Of a stretch of DNA of 64,000 nt, positions 32,753 to 41,950 are shown piece after piece. Position 1 is the first letter of the stretch. The number at the start of each line of letters is the position of its first letter. The DNA lies in assembly GCA_044338255.1 (NCBI GenBank), contig JBIILZ010000003.1:8679-72678 (forward strand). Direction: 5' to 3'. A program made the translations under genes and the position numbers. The notes under the pieces were generated by a model. The model saw nothing but the letters and a program-made list of their open reading frames with translations. It ran no database searches and was not told the DNA's origin. Source of the stretch: CAIUVD01 sp044338255 (GTDB lineage: Bacteria; Planctomycetota; UBA11346).

Positions 32753-34072
32753 TTATGGGTTATAGCCGCGAGGAGTCGAGTAATCGTTGAAGATGATCGG
32801 GCTATCGGGGATTGGGGACGGCGTCGTCGAGTCGCCGAAGGCGGCATTATTGAAGCCCACGAAATCCCGGACGTTCTTGCGCAGAGCTTTCCATTCGACG
32901 CTGCCATAGGCGATGAAGCGCTGGATGTCGAATTCGAGCTCGGCGGTCTCTTCCTGGCTGTGGGCGAAGAAACGCTTGAGGTCGCCAGGGAGCAGCTGGC
33001 CGCTGGCGATTTCAGCGCGCCAGAAACGTTTGAGCTCTTCATCGAGCGGCCGGATTTCACGCTCGTAGATCTCGAAGAACCGCGAGACCTCATCAAGCAG
33101 CTTGGGAATCACTTCCAGCTGGGCTTGCTGATAGCGTTGGATGTCGGCGATGAGGGCCTGCGATTCCCAGGTCGTCTGCCGCGCACTGGCTTTGAAATCG
33201 GCCCTGAGCTTATCCCACTCGCGTTCACGCCACTTGCTGAAGCGGGTCACGTCATCAATCAGCAAGGGCACTTCCCGGCCACTGCCATCGATGAAGTGCT
33301 TGAAATCGGCGACCAGCAGCCGGCCGACCACCGCTTGGTAGGCGATGTAGCGCTCGGCATCCAGCTGCAGGTGCTGCCATTCTAAGCCGCCGGCGGCGAC
33401 GAAGTCGCGTCCGTCATGGATCAGTTTGTTGTATTCGCGACCGCGCCATTGCAGGAAGGTCTGCACATCCACCGACAGATTCGCCGATTCCCACTGCGCC
33501 TGGCGATAGAACTCCTTGAGGTCCTTGCGCAGCGGCATCAGCTCGCGGTTCTTGTATTCCAGGAACGTCTGTACATCGAGGACCAGGTTGCGCCACTCGG
33601 GGTCCGCATGGTGGACGAAGCGAAAGATATCGTCTTTGGCCTTCGGGAAGTTCTCGATCTGGTAGCCGTAGTAACGCGCCACATCGTGGCTCAGGCGGTC
33701 GATCTGCGCCCATTCGTTGTGGATGGCCCAGGCGGTCTCGTTTTGAAGGTTCCACCATTCACGGCGGCGCCATTCGAGGAAATTGCTGACGTCGGTCTTG
33801 GTCTCGTACACCAGCAGGCCGTTGGACACCGCGTAGCGCTCAAGATCGATCTTGAGCCGGGTGGCTTCTTCGGGGGCGCGCCCCACGAAGCGCTGGGTAT
33901 CGTCGGCGAGTTCGTTGCTCTCACGCGTGCAGCCGCCGAGAAACATTCCTCCGAGCAGGAGTCCGCCGAGCAGGAGTCCGCCGAGGGGGAGTTCTCCGAG
34001 GAAGGGCGTGTGCAGACCGCGTCCCGAAGGGGGGCGAGGAGAGGACACAAGAGACGGCAGGCGACGCGGCAT
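32753..34072 (-). CDS. Lipoprotein made of about twenty gapless 18-residue repeats (novel)
   Basis: From the ATG at 34072 (MPRRLPSLVSS) a Pro/Ser-rich leader leads to a Leu/Gly-rich signal segment ending in the lipobox MFLGGC. Immediately after it the chain is a run of 18-residue units, for example DVQTFLEYKNRELMPLRK, DVQTFLQWRGREYNKLIH, DVTRFSKWREREWDKLRA and DLKRFFAHSQEETAELEF. The consensus is acidic-hydrophobic-x-polar-Phe/Tyr at positions 1-5, Trp/Tyr at 8, Glu at 12 and Leu at 16. I count 20 units without gaps to a short Pro-rich tail. Eighteen residues equal five alpha-helical turns, so a long straight amphipathic helix or helical rod is expected. No family known to me matches. An earlier ATG exists at 34108. 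The gene is monocistronic. Confidence 0.85.
   Translation of the reverse strand: MPRRLPSLVSSPRPPSGRGLHTPFLGELPLGGLLLGGLLLGGMFLGGCTRESNELADDTQRFVGRAPEEATRLKIDLERYAVSNGLLVYETKTDVSNFLEWRRREWWNLQNETAWAIHNEWAQIDRLSHDVARYYGYQIENFPKAKDDIFRFVHHADPEWRNLVLDVQTFLEYKNRELMPLRKDLKEFYRQAQWESANLSVDVQTFLQWRGREYNKLIHDGRDFVAAGGLEWQHLQLDAERYIAYQAVVGRLLVADFKHFIDGSGREVPLLIDDVTRFSKWREREWDKLRADFKASARQTTWESQALIADIQRYQQAQLEVIPKLLDEVSRFFEIYEREIRPLDEELKRFWRAEIASGQLLPGDLKRFFAHSQEETAELEFDIQRFIAYGSVEWKALRKNVRDFVGFNNAAFGDSTTPSPIPDSPIIFNDYSTPRGYNP
33935..33994. repeat. 15-bp tandem repeats encoding the Leu/Gly signal-peptide core
   Basis: Units of the form ccgagcaggagtccg occur about three to four times between 33935 and 33994. 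On the minus strand they encode GGLLL/GGMFL steps just before the lipobox cysteine, so repeat number sets the length of the hydrophobic core. Confidence 0.8.
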
Positions 34073-34336
34073 CGTGGAGAAGCCTAGATCGCATGCCGTA
34101 GGCAACAACGCGGTGCCTGGGCGCGCCGCGCTGGTGTGTCATCGGCGGAAGAGGTCGGAATGAATGTGCTTGCGAGATGGATGACCTTTCCATACTCCGC
34201 CCCCGCACAGCCGGACCCCGAGAGTCTAGCGCCATCGAATCTGGTCAGGCCTTGACGGGAGCAGCCATAAGATGGTCGCGGATGTCTCGGGTGTTCCGGC
34301 TGTGCACTTTTCCAAGCGTTGTGGAGACTGCGTGTT

Positions 34337-35137
34337 GTGACGGTTTTTCGCCGTTTCCCGGTGCTCCTTGCGCTGATCCTCCTCTTTCTTTCGGCGCTCG
34401 TCACGGCGCAGATCGCCGGCCTCTGGCCGGATGCGCCGGCTCCCTTGTGGTGGGTGATAATGGGCCTGTTGGCGGCCGGCGGGGGAATCCTGTTCGGCCT
34501 CCCGCGCTGGTGGCTGCCCTTCCAACTCGTCGCTCCGAGCGCCTTTGCCCTGCTGCTCACCGGCTTGCCGCCGTGGGTATCCCTGGTGATTGTGATCGTC
34601 TTGCTGCTGCTCTATGGCGGGGGCGTGGTCACGCGCGTGCCGTTGTACCTCTCGAATACCGCCGCCTGTGCCGAGCTCGCCACTTTGCTCAAGGAGCTCA
34701 AGGAGCTCAAGGAGCTCAAGGAGCTCAAGGAGCTGAATGAGCTCAAGGAGCTGCCGACACCGATCGCGATCGATCTCGGGGCCGGCTTCGGCGGTCCGAT
34801 GCGCTTCCTCGGGCGGGCGCTTCCGCACGGACGCTTCTGCTCGGTCGAAGCCTCACCGGCGACCTGGCTGGTGGCCTGGGTGCTGGCCATCACCCAGCGC
34901 AACGTCGCCGTGCGCTGGGGTGATCTGTGGGCGAGTCCGCTCGGCGATTGCGATCTGGTCTACGTGTTCCTTTCGCCGCAGCCGATGCCGAGACTTTGGG
35001 AACACTTCCAGGCCCAGGCGAAAAGCGGCGCACTGCTGGTCTCCAACACATTCCCCATACCCGGCGTCGAGCCGCTGCGGGTCCTGCCCCTACCGGGCCG
35101 GACCGATGCCCGCTTATTCATTTATCGACAGCCCTGA
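34337..35137 (+). CDS. Membrane-anchored class I SAM-dependent methyltransferase
   Basis: The N-terminus holds about three to four hydrophobic segments (LLALILLFLSALVTAQIAG, WWVIMGLLAAGGGILFG, LVIVIVLLLLYGGG). A Lys-Glu-Leu repeat linker (LKELKELKEL) follows at about 115-137, then a Rossmann methyltransferase fold with motif I IDLGAGFGG, acidic FCSVEASP and DLVYVFLSPQPMPRLW. This layout recalls FAM173/ATPSCKMT-like membrane methyltransferases, but the similarity is only by pattern. Start: GTG at 34337 with GGAG 11 nt upstream, or TTG at 34319. About 260 bp upstream, shared divergently with the repeat-lipoprotein gene, is gene-free. Confidence 0.78.
   Translation: MTVFRRFPVLLALILLFLSALVTAQIAGLWPDAPAPLWWVIMGLLAAGGGILFGLPRWWLPFQLVAPSAFALLLTGLPPWVSLVIVIVLLLLYGGGVVTRVPLYLSNTAACAELATLLKELKELKELKELKELNELKELPTPIAIDLGAGFGGPMRFLGRALPHGRFCSVEASPATWLVAWVLAITQRNVAVRWGDLWASPLGDCDLVYVFLSPQPMPRLWEHFQAQAKSGALLVSNTFPIPGVEPLRVLPLPGRTDARLFIYRQP
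34688..34750. repeat. Seven in-frame 9-bp tandem repeats encoding Leu-Lys-Glu
   Basis: ctcaaggag repeats at 34688, 34697, 34706, 34715 and 34724, then ctgaatgag at 34733 and ctcaaggag at 34742. It forms the charged linker between the membrane part and the methyltransferase domain. Confidence 0.92.
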
Positions 35138-35178
35138 AAGTAGGATGCAGCTCGTTACAACGTTGGCATAGCCGTCGC

Positions 35179-35207
35179 GTGACAACCCTCTGGAACTGGG
35201 GTATACT
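35179..35207 (+). promoter_or_regulatory. Sigma70-type promoter directly before motA
   Basis: GTGACA (35179-35184), a 17-nt spacer and TATACT (35202-35207). The expected transcription start would fall within a few nucleotides of the motA ATG at 35217, so the GAGGG before the ATG might not be in this transcript. Confidence 0.5.
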
Positions 35208-35216
35208 CGAGGGCTT

Positions 35217-36068
35217 ATGATTACTTTTATCGGCATGATTTTGGCAGTCTGCTGCATCTTCGCGGGCTACCTGTTGCACGGTGGCACGATGATGGTGTTC
35301 GTCGCGGCGTGGACGGAATTCATCTCGATCGGTGGTGGCGCCGTCGGCATCTACGTGGCGTCCAATGGGATGGGTATCGTCAAGGCGACCCTCCCGGCGA
35401 TCTTGCACCTGCTCCATCCCGACTATGCGAAGAAGGACTACCTCGATCTGCTGACCAATCTCTACCAGATGTTTAATGTCGCTCGCCGCGATGGTCTACT
35501 GGGCATCGAAGAACATCTCGAACATCCACACAAGAGTTCAATTCTTGGACAAAATCACCGATTTCTCCACGGACACTCCTCGGCGTTCTTTTGCGATACG
35601 ATGAAGGTCATCGTTTCTGGCGGCGTCAAGCCGATCGACCTCGCCGACATGATGGAGATGGATCTCGAGGCGGCGAAGGCCGAAGGGCACCTCGTCCCGG
35701 ATTCCCTGCAGAACGTCGGTGACGCCTTGCCGGCGGTGGGTATCTGCGCCTGCGTGCTGGGTGTGATCATCACCATGGGTCAGATCGGCGGCAGCCCGGC
35801 GGCCCTCGGTGCCTCGATCGGCCTGGCCCTGGTCGGTACCTTCCTCGGTATCTTCGGCGCTTATCTGTTGTTCTTCCCCTTGGTTCGCGCCATGGGTATC
35901 AAGCACCGTGGTGAAGAGCAGTACCTCAACTGCATCCGCTTTGCGATCTTCAGTTTCGCGCGCGGCGAGTCGCCAATCACCTGTGTCGAATTCGCCCGCC
36001 GCAATATCGATCCCACGGTACGCCCCGGCTTCACCGAGATGGAGAAGGCCGTGAAGGGCAAGAAGTGA
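35217..36068 (+). CDS. motA: Flagellar motor stator protein MotA
   Basis: MotA is the four-helix stator subunit that couples ion flow to torque. The protein (283 aa) starts MITFIGMILAVCCIFAGYLLHGG with IGGGAVG, has the cytoplasmic loop, and the conserved proline helix DALPAVGICACVLGVIITMG followed by GTFLGIFGAYLLFFPL. Length and order are standard for the TomB/MotA type with the long cytoplasmic loop. motB follows by 30 nt. Confidence 0.95.
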   Translation: MITFIGMILAVCCIFAGYLLHGGTMMVFVAAWTEFISIGGGAVGIYVASNGMGIVKATLPAILHLLHPDYAKKDYLDLLTNLYQMFNVARRDGLLGIEEHLEHPHKSSILGQNHRFLHGHSSAFFCDTMKVIVSGGVKPIDLADMMEMDLEAAKAEGHLVPDSLQNVGDALPAVGICACVLGVIITMGQIGGSPAALGASIGLALVGTFLGIFGAYLLFFPLVRAMGIKHRGEEQYLNCIRFAIFSFARGESPITCVEFARRNIDPTVRPGFTEMEKAVKGKK

Positions 36069-36098
36069 ACGCCCTGAGCGGTTCACGCCGAGGCGCGT

Positions 36099-36875
36099 AT
36101 GGCTGACGACAAAGAACAACCGATCGTCATTAAGAAGATCAAGAAGGGCGGCCACGGTCACCACGGTGGGGCGTGGAAACTCGCCTATGCCGACTTCGTG
36201 ACTGCGATGATGGCGTTTTTCCTGGTGATGTGGATCATCGGCCTCGATTTCAAGACCAAGAATGGCTTGGCGGAATATTTCCAGAATCCGGGAGCATTTA
36301 AGATCAACTTCAAGTCTAGTTCGTACGTCATGAACATGGATGGCAAGCCACCCGCCGACATGGCCCTTGCCGAACCGAGCGCACGCGAGAATCACAACGT
36401 CGACATTAAATCCGCCGAAGGCCTGATGTCGCTGATCAACGCCGCCATCCGCAACGAGCCGCGGGTGCGCGATATCGCCCGCCGAGTGGAGGTGAAGATG
36501 ACCACCGAAGGGGTTAAGATCGAATTCCTGGAGGGCGAAGGGGGGACCTTCTTCGAGTCCGGGACGGCGAATCTAAAAACCAATGCGCAACGCATTTTCC
36601 AGACCATCGCGCCCATCCTCATCGGCTCGAAGAAGACCCTCGAACTCGAAGGCCATACCGATTCGACGAAGCTCAAGGATCTCAAGTACACCTCATGGGA
36701 ATTGTCCGCCGATCGCGCCAATGCCGTGCGCCGTTCGCTCTACGCCGTGGGCGTCCCCGAAAGCCAGATCGTGTCGGTGAATGCCAAGGCCGACCGTTAC
36801 CTCAAGCGCGCCGAATCACCGCAATCCCCTGAGAACAATCGAGTGGTCATCCTCATCCCGGTGACCACTCAGTGA
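36099..36875 (+). CDS. motB: Flagellar motor stator protein MotB
   Basis: The single membrane helix with the ion-binding Asp is AWKLAYADFVTAMMAFFLVMWI (Asp in YADF). The C-terminal OmpA-like peptidoglycan-binding domain has LELEGHTDSTKL, LSADRANAVRRSLYAVGVPESQI and ENNRVVILI. A Lys/His-rich cytoplasmic N-terminus (IKKIKKGGHGHHGG) matches proton-type MotB proteins. It follows motA and anchors the stator to the cell wall. Confidence 0.95.
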   Translation: MADDKEQPIVIKKIKKGGHGHHGGAWKLAYADFVTAMMAFFLVMWIIGLDFKTKNGLAEYFQNPGAFKINFKSSSYVMNMDGKPPADMALAEPSARENHNVDIKSAEGLMSLINAAIRNEPRVRDIARRVEVKMTTEGVKIEFLEGEGGTFFESGTANLKTNAQRIFQTIAPILIGSKKTLELEGHTDSTKLKDLKYTSWELSADRANAVRRSLYAVGVPESQIVSVNAKADRYLKRAESPQSPENNRVVILIPVTTQ

Positions 36876-36959
36876 GCGGCGGCCGCTGAGTGCCGCAGTC
36901 GCTGAGTGCCGCCCGGCGCTCGCATCTGGCAATCAGGGCTCGCCTGCCACGCTCCTGCC

Positions 36960-39788
36960 ATGCGCCTGCTGCTCCTCCTCTGTATGCCCTTCACGCTCAT
37001 CGCCGCCGAGCTCACCTCCGATCCCGCGGTGCTCATGGGGACCTTCGACAATGGCCTGCGTTATGCCGTGATGGCCAACCAGCAGCCCAAGGACAAGGTC
37101 ACGCTGCGGTTGCAGGTGCAGTGCGGCAGTCTGCAGGAAAGCGAGCCGCAACGCGGCCTAGCGCATTTCCTCGAGCATCTGGCCTTCAATGGCACCACCA
37201 ATTATCCTCCAGGAACCCTGGTCGAGCGCCTGCAGCATCTCGGGCTGGCCTTCGGCGCGCACACCAATGCCCATACCTCGTTCGAGGAGACCGTCTACAA
37301 GCTCGACCTGCCCGATGCCGCGCCGGCAACCATCGCCACCGGTCTGGGGGTGATGGCCGACTGGGCCGGCGGCATGCTGCTGGAAGCAGGCGAGATCGAC
37401 AAGGAACGCGGCATCATCCTCAGCGAGCTACGCGATCGCGATGGCGCCGGACTGCGCCAGGCGCGGGCGCGCTATGGCGCGGATTACGCCGGTACGGTCA
37501 TCGGCGAACGCCTGCCGATTGGTGTCAGCGAGACCCTCCAGGCCGCCAACCGCGAGCTCATCGCCAGTTATTACGCTGCCTTCTACCGTCCGGAACGGAT
37601 GGTGATGGTGGTCGTGGGCGCGATCGATCCGCAGGCCGTCGTCGCCCAGCTGCGTAGCACCGTGGGAGCGGTGACCGCGCGCGGGACGCCGGTGCCGTCA
37701 CCGGACCTCGGGGCGCTGGTCCTCACCGATAAGCCCGTGGTCCGCACCCTCGCCGATGCCGAGGCCGAGGACACCGCAATCCAAGTGGTACGAATCATGC
37801 CCCGGCCCCGTGCGCGCGATGATCTCGCGCATCGGCGCGATGAACTGCTGCGCGCCCTCGCCGAAGGCGTGGTCGCACGACGGATCCGCGCCCTGGTTTC
37901 GAAGGATCCTTCCTGTCCGCTGCAGGATGGCGGGGCATTCTCGTATTATTGGGTGGGCTTCACCCATGCCGGCGTGCAGGGTACGGCCAAGCCCAGCCGG
38001 GCCCTCGAAGCGCTGCGCGTGCTGGTCCGCGAGTACCGGCGGCTGGTGCAATTCGGGCCGACCGCCAACGAGCTCGCCGTCGAATGCAAAGCCTATGCGA
38101 CGCAGCTCGACACCGCCGTGGCGCAGGTCGCGACACGCACCAATCCACAGTTGGCGCAAGGCCTCTATGCCGCCATCTTCCATCGTGAAATCGTTCTTAG
38201 CCCGCAGCAAGAGCGGGATCTGCTCACGCCCATGCTCGCTCAGGTCACGGTCGCCGACATCGTCGAAAGCCTGCAAGCCTATCGCGCCCACCCCGGGCGC
38301 GAATCGGTGACCATCCTCGGTCGCGAGGATCTCGGCCCCGGCGCCGATGAGCAGGTCGCGCAAGCCGTGGCCCAGGTGTGGAGCGAGCCGCTCACCAAGC
38401 CCGTCGATCAGGTGCTCACCCCGTGGGCTTATCCCACCGATTTCGAGGGCTCGCGCGTCGCCGGTTTCTGGACCACCGAAAACGATGCCGCCAGCGGCAT
38501 CGAGGCCCAGACCCGAGGCGGATTGCGCATCCAAAGCAAGAGCACGACCTTCCAGCCCAACCAGATCCTCGTGCAGTTGCGCTTCGAGGCCCCGCTCGCC
38601 GGGCGGGCGGCGGGGATCGGCGAACTCATTGAGCGCGGCTTCTTCGCAGGCGGTCTCGGGAAGCATTCCGCCGATGATGAGGCGACACTGTTCGCCGATT
38701 CGAGTGTGCAATTGCTGGGCATCTCCGTCGGTGAGGACGCCGTCTCCCTGACCGCGACCTGCACGCCCTCGGATTATCAGCGCTGTCTCGAACGCCTGGC
38801 GGCGCACGTTAGCGATCCCGGATGGCGCCCAGAAGTCGAAGAGCGCATCAAGCAGGCTTGGCTCGAAGAGCTCAAGGCCGCGGCCCTCGATGTCGACAAC
38901 GTGACCGAACGCACGCTGCAGGCACGGCTGGTGGGCAACCAACCGGCGCGGCGGGCGGCGACCCCGGCCGAGGCCCAGGCGGTGACCTTCGCCCAGGCGC
39001 GGGCGTGGATGGAGCCGATCCTGCGCACGGCACCGTTGACCGTCAGCGTCGTCGGCGACTTGGCCCAGGCCAAGGGCTACCCCGATATCGTTTTCGCCAC
39101 CGCCAACCGCCATGCTTTCTCGGCGAAGGCCGCGGATGGACTGCAGCAGCGCAAGCGCCTCTTGTCGTCGCCGCCGATCGCTCCCGGTGAACAGTCGGTG
39201 ACCGTCACCGCCTCGGTGCCCAAGGCCCTGGTGCGCATCGCCTGGCCCGGTGATGACATCTATGACATCAGCCAGACCCGCCGGCTGAATCTCCTGGCGC
39301 AGTGCTTCAATGAGCGCCTGCGCGTGAGGATCCGCGAAGAACTCGGCGCCGCCTATAGTCCGGGGGCCTGGTATGTCCCCGGCGAAGTCTACCGTGGCAG
39401 CGGCTGGCTGCAGGCGAGCATCGGCGTTGCCCCGGCGCAGGTGCCGGCGGTGCTCAAGGCGACTTTGGCCCTAGCTGACGAATTGGCGGCCACGGGCATC
39501 GCCGAGACGCTGCTGGATCAGGTCAAGGCGCCGCTGATCAAGGGTCTCACCGCCCGCCTGCAGCGTAACGATTGGTGGCTGAATGCGGTCTTGACGCGGC
39601 TCGCGACGCAGCCCTTCCGCCTGGAATGGTCGCGCACCATCCAGACCGATTTTGCCGCCGTCACCGCCCCCGAACTTTCGGCGCTGGCCAAGCAATTCCT
39701 GATCAACAGTAAGTCCGTTATCGTTGTCGGTACGACCCCGCTAGCGGTGCCCGCTCCTGTTTCACCAGTCGTGCCGGCGACGAAATAA
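36960..39788 (+). CDS. M16-family zinc metallopeptidase (insulinase/pitrilysin type), secreted
   Basis: The ATG at 36960 opens a signal peptide (MRLLLLLCMPFTLIAA); the frame also extends to 36906. The inverted zinc motif HFLEH is at residues 69-73, with the downstream Glu in the EIDKERGIILSEL region. Two further M16 repeats follow, the last with RVRIREELGAAYSPGAW, the R/Y motif of the C-terminal half. At 942 aa it is the long two-lobed periplasmic form (PqqL-like). It digests peptides or processes exported proteins. It starts 85 nt after motB. Confidence 0.9.
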   Translation: MRLLLLLCMPFTLIAAELTSDPAVLMGTFDNGLRYAVMANQQPKDKVTLRLQVQCGSLQESEPQRGLAHFLEHLAFNGTTNYPPGTLVERLQHLGLAFGAHTNAHTSFEETVYKLDLPDAAPATIATGLGVMADWAGGMLLEAGEIDKERGIILSELRDRDGAGLRQARARYGADYAGTVIGERLPIGVSETLQAANRELIASYYAAFYRPERMVMVVVGAIDPQAVVAQLRSTVGAVTARGTPVPSPDLGALVLTDKPVVRTLADAEAEDTAIQVVRIMPRPRARDDLAHRRDELLRALAEGVVARRIRALVSKDPSCPLQDGGAFSYYWVGFTHAGVQGTAKPSRALEALRVLVREYRRLVQFGPTANELAVECKAYATQLDTAVAQVATRTNPQLAQGLYAAIFHREIVLSPQQERDLLTPMLAQVTVADIVESLQAYRAHPGRESVTILGREDLGPGADEQVAQAVAQVWSEPLTKPVDQVLTPWAYPTDFEGSRVAGFWTTENDAASGIEAQTRGGLRIQSKSTTFQPNQILVQLRFEAPLAGRAAGIGELIERGFFAGGLGKHSADDEATLFADSSVQLLGISVGEDAVSLTATCTPSDYQRCLERLAAHVSDPGWRPEVEERIKQAWLEELKAAALDVDNVTERTLQARLVGNQPARRAATPAEAQAVTFAQARAWMEPILRTAPLTVSVVGDLAQAKGYPDIVFATANRHAFSAKAADGLQQRKRLLSSPPIAPGEQSVTVTASVPKALVRIAWPGDDIYDISQTRRLNLLAQCFNERLRVRIREELGAAYSPGAWYVPGEVYRGSGWLQASIGVAPAQVPAVLKATLALADELAATGIAETLLDQVKAPLIKGLTARLQRNDWWLNAVLTRLATQPFRLEWSRTIQTDFAAVTAPELSALAKQFLINSKSVIVVGTTPLAVPAPVSPVVPATK

Positions 39789-39890
39789 TTCGCCGCGCTC
39801 CGCGCTTGGCTGCAGGCGCGGAACGTGAATGCTTAGTCGCGCCCGCTTTGGGCGGGTTCGGAAAAGGCGAGCAGGGGAGCATCGCAGTTG

Positions 39891-41900
39891 ATGGACGCTA
39901 CATGTAACGACTCGCTGCATCCGGTCCCGGCTGTGGCCCGTCTGGCCGCAGCGCTCACTAACGACCTGCGCATCGCCGCCGGCCTGTGGGTGGTGCTGCT
40001 GGGAGTACGCCTCGGCCTTCATGCCGGTCTGCATGGCGCCATCGGCAGCAGCGCCACCGGCAGTGATTTCATCCATGCGCTGCTGCAGGGGGCGCGCTTC
40101 GATCTGCAGATGGCGATGGTAGCGACCCTTCCCTGCCTGACCCTCAGCCTACTGACTAGTAGCTGGACCGGTCCGGCCAGCTTTGCTCATCGGCTGCGCC
40201 ATCGGGTGCGGACCATCACTTGGGTGGCGGTGGTGTCGAGCACCCTCGTCCTCGGCGTTGTCGATTGGCTATATTTCAAGGAGTTTGGCGCCCAGTTCGA
40301 TGCGCATCTCTTCGAACCCTTGCAGGAGGACCTGCGGGCCCTGGCAGCGACGGTGTGGGTGACGTATCCAGTGGTCTGGATCGGCCTGGGGTGCCTCGTC
40401 TTGGGTGGGCTGGTGGGTATGAGCGCGCGGTGGGTGGTGGGCCGGGGGGAGGGAGCCGCCTGGGCCGCGTGGTGGGGCGGGGTGCGCCGCTCACGTCAGT
40501 GGGCTGGGGTGGTGGTGCTGGTGGTTTTTGTGGTCATCGCCTTGCGCGGTAGCATCGGTCATCGCCCGCTGCAAAGCGGCACGGCGGCGGTGACCACCGA
40601 TCGGACCTTGAATCGCCTGACGCCGTCGTTGTGGCATGCCTTGCGCACCGCCACACGTGATTTCCTGGCCCATCGTGAAGACGAGCGCAGCGGCAGCCGG
40701 AGCTTTGCGACGGTCGATCTCAGTGCTGCCTGCCGCACGGTGCTGGGGACGCTGCCCGAGGATCGCTCTCTCGATCATGCCAGCCTGCGGATCGCCGCCG
40801 GTCCCTTGGCAACACCGCCCCGGCACATCGTACTCGTGGTCATGGAGAGCCAGTCCGGCTGGCCGTTGATGGCGGCTCATCGCCAGCTCGGCGTGATGCC
40901 AGAACTGGCGAGCCTGGCCGAGCGCGGGACCTCGGTGCAGCGCTTCGTCTCGGCGGGTGGCGGCACCATCTATTCACTGGGGCCGCTGTTCACCGGCATC
41001 CCCGATTGCGGCATCGCCCAGACCCTGACCCCGACTACGCGCACGCCTTTCCCCACCAGCCTAGCGCCGATCTTTCGTCGTCTCGGCTATCGCACGCGAT
41101 TCTTCTACGGCGGCTTCCTGGCCTCGAAGCGCTACGGTGATTTCGCGTCCGATCAGGGCTTCGAGGAGGTCCATGGCGAAGCCGAGGTGACGGTGACTCG
41201 TCGCCGTAATTCCTGGGGTGTCGATGATGCCGATCTGTACCGCTTCGTCGCGCAATCGCTCGACGATGTCAGGCCGAGCTTTTCAGTGATCCTCACCACC
41301 AGCAATCATCCGCCGTTCGAGGTCGACCTCAGCACTACCCCGTTTGATGCTCAGGCCCTCGCCGCCAAGAGCGGGATCCGCGATGCCGAAGCCATCCGCG
41401 TGCTTGGTCATCTGTGGTACGCCGATCACTGCGCCGGGGCCTTTGTCCGCGCCATTGAGCCGCGACTGCCGGGGCTGCTGGTGACGCTCATAGGTGATCA
41501 TTATGGCCGGCGATTCCTCACCGGTTCACCGAGTCCGGCAGAGCGCACGGCGGTGCCGTGTGTGCTCTACGGACCGGACGTGCTCGCGGGGCAGACCTGT
41601 TCGCCGCGCATGGTCGGCAGCCACCTCGATCTGCTTCCGACCCTGGTCGAGCTCGCGGCGCCTGCGGGCTTCGCCTACCATGCCTGGGGGCATAACCTTT
41701 TCGGTCCGGAAGCCGAGTGGAGCATCGGCAACCAAGCGGTGGTCACTCCCCGGGAATGGATCGATGTCTCAGCGGGCACCTCGGCGAGCATGAGCGGTAT
41801 CAGCGACGAGGCTCTCGCCATCAGCCAGGGCTGGTACCGGGACTATACCGCCCTCGCTTGGTGGCGGATTATTAAGGGATCGGTATTGCCGAGCAAATAA
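39891..41900 (+). CDS. LTA synthase/sulfatase-superfamily membrane phosphotransferase
   Basis: About four to five membrane helices in residues 20-225 precede an extracytoplasmic alkaline-phosphatase-fold domain: HIVLVVMESQSGWPLM (metal-binding Glu), FVSAGGGTIYSLGPLFTG with the nucleophile region (Thr in GGGTIYS), WGVDDADLYRF, TTSNHPPFEV and TLIGDHYGRRFL. These match LtaS/OpgB/MdoB-type enzymes that transfer phosphoglycerol or phosphoethanolamine to glycans or lipids. It precedes two envelope glycosyltransferases, so a role in surface glycan decoration is plausible. The start is ATG 39891, with TTG at 39888 in frame. Confidence 0.85.
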   Translation: MDATCNDSLHPVPAVARLAAALTNDLRIAAGLWVVLLGVRLGLHAGLHGAIGSSATGSDFIHALLQGARFDLQMAMVATLPCLTLSLLTSSWTGPASFAHRLRHRVRTITWVAVVSSTLVLGVVDWLYFKEFGAQFDAHLFEPLQEDLRALAATVWVTYPVVWIGLGCLVLGGLVGMSARWVVGRGEGAAWAAWWGGVRRSRQWAGVVVLVVFVVIALRGSIGHRPLQSGTAAVTTDRTLNRLTPSLWHALRTATRDFLAHREDERSGSRSFATVDLSAACRTVLGTLPEDRSLDHASLRIAAGPLATPPRHIVLVVMESQSGWPLMAAHRQLGVMPELASLAERGTSVQRFVSAGGGTIYSLGPLFTGIPDCGIAQTLTPTTRTPFPTSLAPIFRRLGYRTRFFYGGFLASKRYGDFASDQGFEEVHGEAEVTVTRRRNSWGVDDADLYRFVAQSLDDVRPSFSVILTTSNHPPFEVDLSTTPFDAQALAAKSGIRDAEAIRVLGHLWYADHCAGAFVRAIEPRLPGLLVTLIGDHYGRRFLTGSPSPAERTAVPCVLYGPDVLAGQTCSPRMVGSHLDLLPTLVELAAPAGFAYHAWGHNLFGPEAEWSIGNQAVVTPREWIDVSAGTSASMSGISDEALAISQGWYRDYTALAWWRIIKGSVLPSK

Positions 41901-41950
41901 GCCGAAGATGACGCTTTGAGAATATCGGCTTAGGACGAGGGTGTTGACCC

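Noticed and set aside
34688..34750. Leucine zipper in the methyltransferase
   Set aside because: The three-residue LKE period does not give a heptad pattern; it is a slippage repeat acting as a charged linker.
40220..40552. Gly/Arg-rich frames inside the LTA-synthase-like gene
   Set aside because: Alternative-frame reading of a G-rich membrane-helix region; the main frame keeps helices and sulfatase-fold motifs.
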